Source: Roseibium album
Lineage (GTDB): Bacteria > Pseudomonadota > Alphaproteobacteria > Rhizobiales > Stappiaceae
Assembly (NCBI RefSeq): GCF_001404515.1
Contig: NZ_CXWE01000005.1
Location: forward strand, 496,001-560,000
Length of the DNA stretch: 64,000 bases
Direction of reading: 5' to 3'
Translations under genes and position numbers: made by a program
Notes under the pieces: generated by a model
What the model saw: only the letters and a program-made list of their open reading frames with translations
What the model was told of the DNA's origin: nothing
Databases searched by the model: none
Shown here: positions 52,012 to 62,121 of the stretch, piece by piece
Layout of the letters: each line of letters opens with the position of its first letter
How positions within the stretch are numbered: position 1 is the first letter of the stretch

Positions 52012-52533
52012 ATGCTCTCAACTTCCAGTCAGAAAATTTCTTCGGTCCTGCGGGCATTGGCAGGTTTGCTGCTTCTTGGCGCACTTGCCGCCTGCCAGTC
52101 TTCATCACAACCGCCGACACCGATTTCCGGCCCTGTTTCGACGCCGTCGATTGCCGGTCAGGCAGACGAAGAATCCGGAGTGACGTTCGCATTCGAACCC
52201 TTTACCGGTGCTCCCGGCAACATAGCCGACGAACTCTCTGAATATATCGGCAATGAAGCCCGTAAACAGGGTATCACGCTGGTGCGCCGCGTCGGCGCCG
52301 CTGCAACCTATCGCGTCAACGGCTTTCTGGCCGCAACCGGCCAGCCATCCAACGGAACCGTGTTCTACGTCTTTGATATCGTCGACAATAACGGGCGCCG
52401 CTTGAAACGCATTTCCGGTACAGAGACGACCGGGGGAGCGTCGGGCGACCCATGGCAGTCTGTCAGCTCTTCCACACTATCGCGAATCGCCACTCGCTCG
52501 ATGGTGGAAATCGAGGCCTGGCTCAACCGATAA
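52012..52533 (+). CDS. Hypothetical lipoprotein
   Basis: A protein of about 173 aa from the ATG at 52012 (52012, 51997 and 51943 are all in frame, without clear ribosome binding sites). The N-terminus is a lipoprotein signal with lipobox LAAC in GLLLLGALAACQSSSQPP, so it is probably anchored in the outer membrane. The mature part is 140 residues with EPFTGAPGNIADELSEYIG and YRVNGFLAATGQPSNGTVFY, and ends with SRIATRSMVEIEAWL. I do not recognise the family. It precedes prs by 236 bases. Confidence 0.6.
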   Translation: MLSTSSQKISSVLRALAGLLLLGALAACQSSSQPPTPISGPVSTPSIAGQADEESGVTFAFEPFTGAPGNIADELSEYIGNEARKQGITLVRRVGAAATYRVNGFLAATGQPSNGTVFYVFDIVDNNGRRLKRISGTETTGGASGDPWQSVSSSTLSRIATRSMVEIEAWLNR

Positions 52534-52769
52534 TGATAAGTTCGCCGGATTATTATTGCGCCGCGTCATAAAAAATAAAAAAAAGACGGTGTGAAAGCCT
52601 ATCACCTGTTGTGGTCCGGTTGCTTGGTTGTTACAACGCCGCCGCCTGCCGGGGGTACTTCGACATACCTCATGGCTCCCGGCACTTGACACGACCTAGG
52701 CCTTTTCCGTGTGTCTGCAGGGTATGTCTACCTGCACACCCGGTGTCGCACCAGAAGGACTTGCGGCTT

Positions 52770-53702
52770 ATGAAGATCGTCGCGGGCAATTCCAACCGAG
52801 CCCTGGCTGAGGAAATCTCCAATTATTTGGACGCTCCACTGGCCAAATGCCAGGTCCGGCGCTTTGCCGACCAGGAAATCTTCGTGGAAATTCAGGAAAA
52901 CGTACGCGGCGAGGATGTATTCGTCGTACAGCCGACCAGCTACCCGGCCAACGATCACCTGATGGAACTTCTTATCATCATCGATGCATTGCGCCGCTCC
53001 TCGGCGCGTCGCATCACGGCGGTGATACCGTATTTCGGCTATGCCCGCCAGGACCGGCGGGCCTCCGGCCGAACTCCGATTTCGGCGAAGCTGGTGGCCA
53101 ATCTGATCACCGAAGCCGGCGCTGACCGCGTTTTGACCCTGGATCTCCACGCCGGACAGATCCAGGGTTTTTTCGATATACCGACCGACAACCTGTTTGC
53201 AGCGCCTGTCATGACGCGCGACATCAAGGAACGATACGCCACTGACAACGTCATGGTTGTTTCGCCGGATGTCGGGGGCGTTGTCCGGGCGCGCGCGCTT
53301 GCCAAGCGGATTGAAGCGCCACTCTCCATCGTCGACAAACGTCGCGACAAGCCTGGAGAATCGGAAGTCATGAACATCATCGGTGATGTCAACGGCTACG
53401 ATTGCATCCTTGTCGACGACATAGTCGATAGCGGTGGCACGCTTTGCAATGCGGCTGAAGCGCTGCTTGCAAAAGGCGCAGAATCGGTAACCGCCTACAT
53501 CACCCATGGCGTATTGTCGGGTGGAGCCGTGGCGCGCGTGACTTCTTCAAAGCTGAAAGAGCTCGTCATTACCAACTCGATCGAGCCGACAGCCGCGATA
53601 ACGGCAGCGGCAAATATCCGGACGATATCGATCGCACCGCTCATGGGAGAAGCGATCAACCGGACCGCTCTGGAGAAATCGGTTTCCAGTCTTTTCAACT
53701 GA
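52770..53702 (+). CDS. prs: Ribose-phosphate pyrophosphokinase
   Basis: A 310-aa enzyme making PRPP from ribose 5-phosphate and ATP for nucleotide, His and Trp synthesis. The ATG at 52770 begins [23 protein letters not shown]- and substrate-binding loops are [45 protein letters not shown] and the PRPP-binding signature [15 protein letters not shown]. Length and motifs are normal. A terminator follows directly. Confidence 0.97.
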   Translation: MKIVAGNSNRALAEEISNYLDAPLAKCQVRRFADQEIFVEIQENVRGEDVFVVQPTSYPANDHLMELLIIIDALRRSSARRITAVIPYFGYARQDRRASGRTPISAKLVANLITEAGADRVLTLDLHAGQIQGFFDIPTDNLFAAPVMTRDIKERYATDNVMVVSPDVGGVVRARALAKRIEAPLSIVDKRRDKPGESEVMNIIGDVNGYDCILVDDIVDSGGTLCNAAEALLAKGAESVTAYITHGVLSGGAVARVTSSKLKELVITNSIEPTAAITAAANIRTISIAPLMGEAINRTALEKSVSSLFN

Positions 53703-53724
53703 GACTGGTCCCTGAAAGCAAAAA

Positions 53725-53750
53725 CGTCGGCCCCGCCGGCGTTTTTTTTT
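53725..53750 (+). terminator. Rho-independent terminator of prs
   Basis: CGTCGGC (53725-53731) and GCCGGCG (53735-53741) form a 7-bp stem (one G-U) with loop CCC, followed by nine T residues (53742-53750). Confidence 0.93.
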
Positions 53751-53925
53751 GCGCTGTCGCGCTCAACAGCTAACTGACAACAATTTCAGCTTTTTTCACT
53801 CTGCATGCCTTCAAAAATTTTTCCAATTGTTCAAAAAATCAGCGTTGCACCCCCCTGCACAGCTTGTGAGCACGCATATTTTGTGATCCACTTCTCTGGT
53901 AAAAAGAACCTTCCAGGGGATAAAA

Positions 53926-54933
53926 ATGCTCGTTTCAAAACCTTTTTCCAGGGTGCGCAGGACCCTGTTGGCAGCCGCGTTGGCTGTCACGGCGACCACC
54001 GCACTTCCGCATGTTTCGGCCCTGGCGGCCGACCCGATCAAAGTGGCTGCGATCTACACTGTACCGGTTGAACAACAATGGGTCAGCCGGATCGACAAGG
54101 CGTTGAAAGCTGCCCAGGACCGTGGAGAAATCACGTATACATTTTCCGAAAACGTCGCCAACACCGACTATGAACGGGTGATGCGCGAATATGCCGAGCA
54201 AGGCATGGATCTTGTGGTCGGCGAGGCCTTTGCAGTTGAACGCGCCGCACGCAAGGTCGCCGCCGAATATCCCGACACGGCATTCCTGATGGGGTCGTCC
54301 TTCGGCCCCGCCAAACCGAATTTCGCTGTCTTCGACAACTGGATCCATGAGCCGAGTTATCTGTCCGGCATGATCGCCGGTTCCAGCACCAAGTCCAATG
54401 TGATCGGCATGGTTGGCGGATATGCCATTCCGGAAGTCAACCGACTGATGAACGCATTCATGGAAGGTGCGACCTCGGTCAATCCGGACGTCAAGTTCCT
54501 CGTGACCTTCATCAATTCCTGGTACGACCCGCCCAAGGCCAAGGAAGCTGCCTTTGCCATGGTCGACAAGGGAGCCGATATTCTCTACGCGGAACGCTTT
54601 GGCGTATCCGACGCCGCCAAGGAAAAGGAAATCCTGGCGATCGGCAACGTGATCGACACTGCAGGCGACTATCCGGGAACCATTCTGTCCTCCGCCCTGT
54701 GGCACATGGAGCCGACCATAGACCGGGCGGTTACAGCGGTCGTCGATGGCAGTTTCGAGCCGGCCGACTATGGTCCGTTCAGCTTCATGTCCTATGGCGG
54801 CGGCAGCTTCGTCGTTGACGAAGGTCTGGCGGACGCCGACGCGGTTTCCGCGGCAAAGGCAAAAGAGCAGGAAATCCTTGACGGTCTGTTCCGCGTCAAC
54901 GTGAACGACAGCGAGCCCAAGTCAACGATGTAG
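53926..54933 (+). CDS. BMP family ABC transporter substrate-binding protein
   Basis: A 335-aa periplasmic binding protein; the signal peptide ends near residue 34 (VSALAADP). IKVAAIYTVPVEQQWVSRID, then EYAEQGMDLVVGEAFAVERA, matches the BMP/PnrA-like family that binds nucleosides and related purines. An AGGGG ribosome binding site lies upstream. It lacks a lipobox, unlike the Gram-positive and spirochaete members. It is followed by one ATPase gene, two permease genes and a deaminase-like gene, all co-oriented. The ligand is probably a nucleoside or nucleobase. Confidence 0.9.
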   Translation: MLVSKPFSRVRRTLLAAALAVTATTALPHVSALAADPIKVAAIYTVPVEQQWVSRIDKALKAAQDRGEITYTFSENVANTDYERVMREYAEQGMDLVVGEAFAVERAARKVAAEYPDTAFLMGSSFGPAKPNFAVFDNWIHEPSYLSGMIAGSSTKSNVIGMVGGYAIPEVNRLMNAFMEGATSVNPDVKFLVTFINSWYDPPKAKEAAFAMVDKGADILYAERFGVSDAAKEKEILAIGNVIDTAGDYPGTILSSALWHMEPTIDRAVTAVVDGSFEPADYGPFSFMSYGGGSFVVDEGLADADAVSAAKAKEQEILDGLFRVNVNDSEPKSTM

Positions 54934-55020
54934 TGGTTTCGTCCGGCGGCCCTTGGCCGCCGGCACCACCCTGCCCTGTGCCGCATCTGCGGCCCCAAGA
55001 ACACAATTCCGGAGGTCCGC

Positions 55021-56568
55021 ATGACGGGACCCACGCAGGAGGCAGACATCGTCCTCAGGTTGGACGGTATCACCAAGCGCTTCGGCATGCTCACGGCAAA
55101 CGGCGACGTTTCGCTCGATCTGAAGCAAGGAGAAATCCTTGCCCTGCTAGGTGAAAACGGCGCAGGAAAGACCACCTTGATGAACATCCTGTTCGGTCAC
55201 TATGTGGCCGACGAAGGGAAGGTTCTCGTCAATCAGAGCGGAACCGGGTTGAGCGAACTGGAACCCGGATCTCCTCATGCGGCACTCGAATCGGGCATCG
55301 GCATGGTTCACCAGCATTTTACGCTGGCGGAAAATCTGAGTGCGCTCGACAACATCATTCTGGGCACCGAGAAACTGATATCGTTGACCTCAGCGCGCGC
55401 ACCTGCCCGAAAAAAGCTGGCAGAACTGATCACGCGCTCCGGTCTTGATGTCCCTCTTGATGCCCGAATTTCCCAATTGTCGGTGGGTGAAAAACAACGC
55501 GTGGAAATTCTGAAGGCACTCTACCGCGATGCCCGCGTGCTCGTGCTTGACGAACCGACAGCCGTGCTGACCCCGCAAGAATCGGACACGCTGTTCGCGA
55601 CACTGAAGAAACTTTCGGCGGACGGTCTCGCCATCATATTCATTTCCCACAAGCTCGCAGAGGTGATGGCCTCGTCGCACCGCGTCGCCGTTCTTCGCGG
55701 TGGGCGCAAGGTAGCAGACCTGCCGACCGCGGAATGCGATCTGAGGAAACTGGCCGAACTCATGGTCGGTCACGAAATCGTCGAAACGGTACGCGATGCC
55801 GGATCACCGGGTGCTCCATTGCTCGCGCTCCAGAACATTTCGGTCGGCGATGGTCGCGACGCCCTTCACCAGGTTGATCTCGTCTTGCATTCCGGCGAAA
55901 TTCTGGGAATAGCGGGTGTATCCGGAAATGGTCAGACAACGCTCGCCCGTGTCATCTCGGGACTGGAGCCACCCGCTTCGGGAACCATCTCCATGGAAGG
56001 AGACGACAGGACGGATGCGAACGCGCGAGCGGTGATTGACAACGGACTCGCACGCATTCCCGAAGACCGTCACCGGGACGGCATTGTCGGACCGATGAGC
56101 GTGTCCGAAAACCTGGCCATCGAATCCATTCGCAAGCCTGAAAACCAGCGCTTTGGTCTTCTCCGCTTTTCCGCGATGCGCGAAAAGGCACGCAATCTGA
56201 TCAAGGCCTACGACATTCGATGTCAGGGTGAAGACAGCCCTGCCCGGCTTCTGTCCGGCGGCAACATACAAAAGATCGTCCTGGCACGAACTCTTGATCC
56301 CGAGCCAAAGGTCGTTCTGGCGGCCCAACCCTCGCGCGGTCTCGATGTCGGTGCGACCTCGGACGTGCACAAGCGTCTTCTGGTGGCACGCGCACGAGGT
56401 GCCGGCGTTATCCTGATCTCCGAGGATCTGGATGAACTCATGCGTCTTTCAGACCGCATTGCCGTCATCCATCGCGGACATCTTTCCAGCGCTGAGGAGA
56501 CCGAAACGCTCGACCGGGGAACGCTCGGATTGAGAATGGCCGGCCAAGGTGGGGAACAAGCCGCATGA
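55021..56568 (+). CDS. ABC transporter ATP-binding protein (two-domain, nucleoside type)
   Basis: A 515-aa protein with two tandem nucleotide-binding domains, like RbsA/YufO. The first has Walker A GENGAGKTT (about residues 45-53), the signature LSVGEKQRVEIL and Walker B VLVLDEPTAVLTP. In the second, the Walker A region is GVSGNGQTTL, with Gln for the catalytic Lys, then signature LSGGNIQKIVLAR and AAQPSRGLDVG. A degenerate second site is usual in this subfamily. The last codons overlap the ATG of permease 1. Confidence 0.95.
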   Translation: MTGPTQEADIVLRLDGITKRFGMLTANGDVSLDLKQGEILALLGENGAGKTTLMNILFGHYVADEGKVLVNQSGTGLSELEPGSPHAALESGIGMVHQHFTLAENLSALDNIILGTEKLISLTSARAPARKKLAELITRSGLDVPLDARISQLSVGEKQRVEILKALYRDARVLVLDEPTAVLTPQESDTLFATLKKLSADGLAIIFISHKLAEVMASSHRVAVLRGGRKVADLPTAECDLRKLAELMVGHEIVETVRDAGSPGAPLLALQNISVGDGRDALHQVDLVLHSGEILGIAGVSGNGQTTLARVISGLEPPASGTISMEGDDRTDANARAVIDNGLARIPEDRHRDGIVGPMSVSENLAIESIRKPENQRFGLLRFSAMREKARNLIKAYDIRCQGEDSPARLLSGGNIQKIVLARTLDPEPKVVLAAQPSRGLDVGATSDVHKRLLVARARGAGVILISEDLDELMRLSDRIAVIHRGHLSSAEETETLDRGTLGLRMAGQGGEQAA

Positions 56569-57647
56569 TACGATTTGAACCACGAGGACCCGTTTCCGTT
56601 TCCCGGATGCTGGCCGTTTCACTTGCCGCGGCGTTTGCCGCGCTTGTTCTGGCCGCCATTCCCATGGCGTTTGCCGGACTCTCCGCATTTAACGCCTATA
56701 GCCTCATGGCAAAGGGGGCTTTCGGATCCCTGTTCGCCTTTACGGAAATGCTGACCCGGGCAACTCCGCTCATTCTGACGGGTCTTGCTGCCGCTGTTGC
56801 CTTCCGGGCAAAGCTTTGGAACATCGGCGCAGAAGGACAGCTTTACGCTGGCGCACTTGCAGCCGTGGCGGTTGGCACCGGTGCCATTTCCGCTCCAGCC
56901 TACCTTCTCATACCCATGGTCGCACTTGCCGGAGCTCTTGCCGGAGGCCTTGTCATGCTTGGGCCAACGCTGCTGAAAACCCGGCTTGGAGTCGACGAGG
57001 TCGTCACCACACTTCTTCTGAATTTCATCATCCTGCTCTTCGTTCAAATGATGCTGGAAGGCCCGATGCAAGACCCGATGGGCATGGGATGGCCTCAGTC
57101 TGAACCCATCCTGGATGAAGCCGCACTGCCGAAACTTCTGGACCGAATGCGGATACACTGGGGTCTTGTCGTCGCGCTCGCCGCGGCACTCGGCGTGTAT
57201 TTCCTGTTGAAACGAACGGTATGGGGCTTTGAGATCAGGGCGGTCGGTGAAAACGCCGCCGCTGCCCGTCACGCCGGCATTCCGGTTACTGCCACCTTTG
57301 TTCGAGTGGGTCTTCTTTCAGGCGCTCTCGCCGGACTGGCAGGCGTTGGTGAGGTTGCCGGCCTCAAGGGGTATCTGACCGCCGACCTGTCGCCCGGCTT
57401 CGGGTATTCGGGCATCGTGGTGGCCATGCTTGCCGGCCTCTCCCCGATCGGGGTTGTCTTTGCGGCCCTGTTCATTGCCAGCATCTTCGTCGGCGCCGAT
57501 TCAATGTCGCGGGCAACAGGGGTATCCAACTATCTGGCCGACCTGATCGTTGCCATGGCATTGCTGTGCGTATTGGTGTCAGGCCTGTTTCTTCGCTTCA
57601 AGGTGAGGTTCATCGGCGCTCCCTCGACAAGGGAGATCGCCAAATGA
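56565..57647 (+). CDS. ABC transporter permease 1 (nucleoside type)
   Basis: A 360-aa inner-membrane subunit with about ten helices of the branched-chain/ribose-type BPD_transp_2 family. Typical segments are TPLILTGLAAAVAFRAKLWNI and GAEGQLYAGALAAV, then KTRLGVDEVVTTLLLNFI, IRAVGENAAAARHAGIP and ALAGLAGVGEVAG. The ATG overlaps the stop of the ATPase, and its own stop overlaps the ATG of permease 2. Confidence 0.93.
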   Translation: MIRFEPRGPVSVSRMLAVSLAAAFAALVLAAIPMAFAGLSAFNAYSLMAKGAFGSLFAFTEMLTRATPLILTGLAAAVAFRAKLWNIGAEGQLYAGALAAVAVGTGAISAPAYLLIPMVALAGALAGGLVMLGPTLLKTRLGVDEVVTTLLLNFIILLFVQMMLEGPMQDPMGMGWPQSEPILDEAALPKLLDRMRIHWGLVVALAAALGVYFLLKRTVWGFEIRAVGENAAAARHAGIPVTATFVRVGLLSGALAGLAGVGEVAGLKGYLTADLSPGFGYSGIVVAMLAGLSPIGVVFAALFIASIFVGADSMSRATGVSNYLADLIVAMALLCVLVSGLFLRFKVRFIGAPSTREIAK

Positions 57648-58588
57648 TCGAGATTTTCGAAATCCTCCTTTCTGCAAATTTCTGGGCGGCCGCATTGCGC
57701 ATTGCAACGCCGCTGATCTTCGGTGTGATCGGAGCGCTCATTTGCGAACGCGCCGGAGTGCTCAACCTCGGCATTGAGGGTATTTTCACCGCAGGCGCGA
57801 TGGCCGGCTGGATGGCAGTCTGGCTCGGAGCGGGATTGTGGGGCGGCGTCCTGGTAGCCGCTTTTGCCGGGGCCTTCTTCGGCCTGATCCATGCGATCCT
57901 GACGGTACCGCTCGGCCTGTCGCAGCATGTCTCGGGGATCGGGGTCACACTCTTTGCAACATCGCTCAGTTACTTCATCTACAGGACCGCGCTTCCCGAT
58001 GTCTCATCGCCCCCGCGGATCGAAGCCTTTCAGCCTCTGGACATTCCAGTGCTGAGCGAGCTGCCGTTCATCGGACCTGCCTTGTTTCAGCAGACACCAC
58101 TGACATTCCTGGCACTTTTCCTGGTTTTGGCAACGGCCTACCTGCTGTACCGCACGCCGCTCGGCCTGGCGATCCAGGCGGTCGGTGACAATCCGTCTGC
58201 AGTTGAATCACAGGGGCTGTCCGTCTATGCCGTTCGCATGGGAACAGTGGTCGCCGGATCAGCTGTCATGGCCCTCGGCGGTGCCTTTTTGACCATGTCT
58301 GCGTTCGACGCATTCTTTTTCGGCATGGTCAATGGCCGTGGCTGGATCTGCATCGCGCTCACCGTTTTTGCATCATGGCGTCCGGGCAAAGCACTCATCG
58401 GCGCTCTCCTGTTCGGCGCATTCGACGCCTTTCAGGTTAGGTTGCAAACGGAAGTCGGCAGTTTCATACCCGGGCAGCTGTTTCTCATGATGCCTTATAT
58501 CCTCTCGATCGCCGCGCTGATTTTCGTCGCAAGACGTGCCGACTATCCAAGAGCACTGCTTGTTCCCTATTTCCGTGGCCAACGCTGA
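57644..58588 (+). CDS. ABC transporter permease 2 (nucleoside type)
   Basis: A 314-aa inner-membrane subunit. The ATG at 57644 overlaps the stop of permease 1 (ATGA), and the longer upstream frame is an overlap artefact. ATPLIFGVIGALICERAGVL with NLGIEGIFTAGAMAGWMAV is the characteristic N-terminal motif of the second permease of nucleoside importers, and IQAVGDNPSAVESQGLSV matches the coupling-loop region. Together with permease 1 it forms the transmembrane pore. Confidence 0.93.
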   Translation: MIEIFEILLSANFWAAALRIATPLIFGVIGALICERAGVLNLGIEGIFTAGAMAGWMAVWLGAGLWGGVLVAAFAGAFFGLIHAILTVPLGLSQHVSGIGVTLFATSLSYFIYRTALPDVSSPPRIEAFQPLDIPVLSELPFIGPALFQQTPLTFLALFLVLATAYLLYRTPLGLAIQAVGDNPSAVESQGLSVYAVRMGTVVAGSAVMALGGAFLTMSAFDAFFFGMVNGRGWICIALTVFASWRPGKALIGALLFGAFDAFQVRLQTEVGSFIPGQLFLMMPYILSIAALIFVARRADYPRALLVPYFRGQR

Positions 58589-58599
58589 GACAAGATCCG

Positions 58600-59892
58600 A
58601 TGAGCTTTGATCTTATTGTTAAGAACGCAAATCTGCCGAACGGCGCAACCGGCGTCGACATTGCGTGCCGGAACGGCATTATCGAAGCTGTTGAGGCCGA
58701 TATAAGCGCAGACGCGGAGCGAGTCATCGACGCGGGAGGCAGGCTTGTTTCCCCTCCCTTCATCGACAGTCATTTTCACATGGACGCCACGCTGTCGCTC
58801 GGCTTGCCACGCATGAACCGAAGCGGAACCCTGCTGGAAGGTATCGCTCTTTGGGGAGAACTGAAGGAAATCCTGACAGTCGAAGCGGTCATTGAAAGGG
58901 CACTGAAATATTGCGACCTTGCCGTTTCGCAAGGGTTGCTGGCGATCCGGACCCATGTAGATGTCTGTGACGACCGGCTGACCGGCGTGAAGGGTCTGCT
59001 GGAGGTTCGGGAGAAAGTCAGGGACTATATTGACCTGCAATTGGTCGCCTTCCCGCAGGACGGCCTTTACCGATCTGCCAATGCGGAAAAGAACCTCCTG
59101 AAGGCACTCGACATGGGCGTCGACATTGTCGGTGGCATACCTCACTTCGAGCGGACAATGGACGATGGCGCCAGATCGGTCGCGAGGCTTTGCGAAATTG
59201 CGGCTGAACGCGGATTGATGGTCGACATGCATTGCGACGAGACGGACGACCCCATGTCGCGCCATATCGAAACGCTTGCCTTTGAAACACAGCGGTTGGG
59301 ACTTCAGGGACGTGTTGCCGGCTCGCACCTGACGTCCATGCATTCAATGGACAACTACTATGTGTCCAAACTGCTGCCGCTGATTGCCGAAGCTGGGGTT
59401 CACGCAATAGCAAACCCTCTCATCAATATCACTCTGCAGGGCCGCCATGACACCTATCCCAGGCGAAGGGGGCAAACACGCGTCCCCGAGCTGCGCTCAT
59501 ATGGCGTCAACGTTGCCTTCGGGCACGACTGTGTCATGGATCCCTGGTACTCGATGGGGTCGGCAGACATGCTTGAAGTCGCCTCGATGGGTCTTCATGT
59601 CGCTCAAATGACCAGTCGAGACGACATTCGCTACTGCTATGAATGCGTCACGTCCCATCCGGCCAAAGCCATGGGGCTCGAAGGATACGGGATCGAAAAA
59701 GGCTGCAAGGCAGATTTTGTCGTGCTTCAGGCCCGAGACACAATCGAGGCAATTCGCCTCAAGGCCACACGTCTCAATGTCGTAAAAAGCGGCAGGGTCA
59801 TTGCTTCTACGCCAGCCCGGCAGACCGAGTTGTCACTTCAGGATCGACCTTCCATGGTTGATCCGAGCAGCTATGCACCAAATGAAAACTGA
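58600..59892 (+). CDS. Amidohydrolase, cytosine deaminase-like
   Basis: A 430-aa metal-dependent hydrolase of the cytosine deaminase (CodA) group. Metal ligands are seen in SPPFIDSHFHMD (His58, His60), MVDMHCDETDD (His), GSHLTSMHSM (His) and FGHDCVMDPWYSMGSADML (Asp). A small beta-domain is split between the N- and C-termini (AGGRLVSPPF and LNVVKSGRVIA). It lies 11 bases after the permeases, which suggests deamination of the imported base. Related enzymes act on isoguanine, creatinine or other cyclic amidines, so the substrate is not certain. Confidence 0.88.
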   Translation: MSFDLIVKNANLPNGATGVDIACRNGIIEAVEADISADAERVIDAGGRLVSPPFIDSHFHMDATLSLGLPRMNRSGTLLEGIALWGELKEILTVEAVIERALKYCDLAVSQGLLAIRTHVDVCDDRLTGVKGLLEVREKVRDYIDLQLVAFPQDGLYRSANAEKNLLKALDMGVDIVGGIPHFERTMDDGARSVARLCEIAAERGLMVDMHCDETDDPMSRHIETLAFETQRLGLQGRVAGSHLTSMHSMDNYYVSKLLPLIAEAGVHAIANPLINITLQGRHDTYPRRRGQTRVPELRSYGVNVAFGHDCVMDPWYSMGSADMLEVASMGLHVAQMTSRDDIRYCYECVTSHPAKAMGLEGYGIEKGCKADFVVLQARDTIEAIRLKATRLNVVKSGRVIASTPARQTELSLQDRPSMVDPSSYAPNEN

Positions 59893-59900
59893 TTTGATGG

Positions 59901-59927
59901 GGATGTGCCGGGTCGCCCGGCACATCC
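59901..59927. terminator. Perfect 12-bp hairpin between convergent genes
   Basis: GGATGTGCCGGG (59901-59912) and CCCGGCACATCC (59916-59927) pair perfectly around TCG. It lies between the ends of the amidohydrolase (plus) and the chemoreceptor (minus). No T-tract follows on either strand, so it may act as an RNA-stabilising or Rho-assisted end for both transcripts. Confidence 0.6.
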
Positions 59928-59942
59928 GGTAAGGCATTGCGC

Positions 59943-62069
59943 CTAGGCGGCGGCCACCGCCTTCAGGAACCGGTCAACGGTTTCACGCAAGTCCGTGGTG
60001 CGTGTGTTGACGTCGGTCGATGCATTGAGCACCTGAACTGCCGAGGAACTGGTCACCTGTGCTTTTTCGGAAATCGTGACGATTGTCTGCGCGACTTCCT
60101 GGGTTCCCCTGGCTGCGTCCTGTACATTGCCGGAAATCTCGTTCGTTGCAGCGCCCTGCTGTTCGACCGCGGCAGCGATTGTACCGGTGTATTCGTCGAC
60201 CTGGCTCATCGTCTCGGTAATCCCGGCGATGGAGGAAACGGCCTCCTTGGTCGCGGCCTGTACCTCACCGATCTGACCTTCGATCTCTTCCGTTGCCTTG
60301 GCTGTTTGCGTTGCAAGTTCCTTGACTTCGGAAGCCACCACCGCAAACCCGCGTCCGGCCTCTCCCGCCCGCGCAGCTTCAATGGTCGCGTTTAGCGCAA
60401 GCAGATTGGTCTGCTCGGCAATCGCCGAGATCAGGTTGACCACATCACCGATCCTTTGCGCTGCTTCGGCAAGCCCTTCGATCTTGGTGTTCGTCTGCAC
60501 CGCGGCCTGCGACGCGTCGCGCACGATTTCGGTCGTCGACTGCACCTGCCGGCGAATTTCCTGGATTGACGCGGATAGTTCTTCCGAGGCTGAAGCAACG
60601 GTCTGAACATTGGTCGACGCAGCTTCAGAGGCACTGGAGGCGCTCGAGGCTTCGCCTGCGGTTTCATCCGCGACCCCGTTGAGGTCTTCGGCTGCCACCC
60701 GCATCTGTTCGCTGTTGCTGTAGACCGCATCAAGCATCTGGGTCACTTCGGACCTGAATTCTGAAATCAGGCCGGCAACGGCGTTTGCCTGTCGCTCCTG
60801 CTCGAAAGACGTTTCTTTTTGTTCCGTTTCAAGCCGTTCCCGCTCCTGCGCATTTTCGCGGAATATGCGGACGGAGCCCGCCATTTCCGAAATTTCGTCA
60901 CGGGTCGATTGAGCAGGCACGTCGACGCTTGTATCGCCTCCGGCAAGCTTGTTCATGATTTCACTCAGGGTCGAAATTCGACCCGACAGGCTGCGCGCCA
61001 TCACAAGCCCGATCACGCATGCCAGCACGGCGCAGACGATCGCGATCGCAAAAATCCAGAACTGAAGCGTCGTCAAGGGGGCCAGCACCTCGCCGGCTCC
61101 CTGTACGACGACAACTGCATATTGCTGGCCGAATGCCGTAACAGGGACAATCGCGGCAAAGACATCGCGGCCGTTGAAATCGGCCAAACGTGTGAATGTG
61201 CTTTCCCCTCCCATGGAGGAGAGAATCTCGGGCGCTGCAAATTGATCGCTCAGAAGTTCCGATACCTCCGGGGAGCGAAGACTGTCATTCATGACAAGAC
61301 CGCTCTTGTTGATCAACAACGTTTCACCGGTGTCACCCAGTCCCGAAAACTTGCCGAGCAATGCGGTGACCTCTTTCGTCGGGGCCTCGTAGACCACCAT
61401 GCCGATTGTCTTGGAACCAACAGAAATGGGCGCGGCGAGGAAACCCGTGGGTTCGTTGTCGCGTCCCAGGTAGTGAGCCGGATCGTAGGCCAGCATCGCT
61501 TCGTGACCACCTGTGACGATCTTGCCATAAGCGTCTGCCAGCGGTGTGTTCTGCCACGCTTCCGACTTGAGGTTCACACCGAAGTCGCTCAGTTTGCGCG
61601 CACTGTAGATGACGTCGCCATTCAAGTTCACGAGCAGGAGATCGGGAAACCGGTTGGCATCGGCAAAGTCCCGAAGCGGCGTGTGATGCTTCGCATGGGA
61701 CTTGTCATAGGGTTTTCTTCCCGCCTTGACGAGCTGGTCCCGCTCTTCGATCGGGTGCGGGTTGTCGCTGACATAGATCTTTGTCAGCATGGCGGACGCC
61801 TTGTCCTTGTATTTCGCCCAGGCTGTGTCAAAGGCGCTGTAGGCGGCGCGAAGCGTCTTGCCCTGAACGTGGCCTTCGATTGTTCTGTGCTTTCCCTGAT
61901 AAAGTTCCAGCAAACTGTCGCGGCGGCTTTCCGCGAGCGCCATCAAACGTTGTTCAGCCTGTCCGCGAACCGTATCCGCACTCGAAACGTAACTGGCAAT
62001 GCCTACACCGGCAGAGCAGAGAAGCGCTATGCCAAGGACCAGCGCCGGAAGTTTTGCCGCAACTTTCAC
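59943..62069 (-). CDS. Methyl-accepting chemotaxis protein
   Basis: A 708-aa chemoreceptor. Helix 1 covers residues 7-29, then a periplasmic domain of about 300 residues of Cache-like (PDC) character with FPDLLLVNLNGDVIYSARKL, SKTIGMVVYEAP and GETLLINKSGLVMNDSL. Helix 2 is near 340-360, followed by a HAMP domain (ARSLSGRISTLSEIMNKLAGG) and a long cytoplasmic coiled coil. The signalling tip is NLISAIAEQTNLLALNATIE with AARAGEAGRGFAVVASEVKELA. No C-terminal CheR pentapeptide is seen (it ends KAVAAA). A small periplasmic protein with a similar fold is encoded 52 bases upstream. Confidence 0.95.
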   Translation of the reverse strand: MKVAAKLPALVLGIALLCSAGVGIASYVSSADTVRGQAEQRLMALAESRRDSLLELYQGKHRTIEGHVQGKTLRAAYSAFDTAWAKYKDKASAMLTKIYVSDNPHPIEERDQLVKAGRKPYDKSHAKHHTPLRDFADANRFPDLLLVNLNGDVIYSARKLSDFGVNLKSEAWQNTPLADAYGKIVTGGHEAMLAYDPAHYLGRDNEPTGFLAAPISVGSKTIGMVVYEAPTKEVTALLGKFSGLGDTGETLLINKSGLVMNDSLRSPEVSELLSDQFAAPEILSSMGGESTFTRLADFNGRDVFAAIVPVTAFGQQYAVVVVQGAGEVLAPLTTLQFWIFAIAIVCAVLACVIGLVMARSLSGRISTLSEIMNKLAGGDTSVDVPAQSTRDEISEMAGSVRIFRENAQERERLETEQKETSFEQERQANAVAGLISEFRSEVTQMLDAVYSNSEQMRVAAEDLNGVADETAGEASSASSASEAASTNVQTVASASEELSASIQEIRRQVQSTTEIVRDASQAAVQTNTKIEGLAEAAQRIGDVVNLISAIAEQTNLLALNATIEAARAGEAGRGFAVVASEVKELATQTAKATEEIEGQIGEVQAATKEAVSSIAGITETMSQVDEYTGTIAAAVEQQGAATNEISGNVQDAARGTQEVAQTIVTISEKAQVTSSSAVQVLNASTDVNTRTTDLRETVDRFLKAVAAA

Positions 62070-62121
62070 AGAATTCTCCAGGGGTTTGCGGGAAGGCGAC
62101 GCCCTCCCGCGTGTTTCGCAA

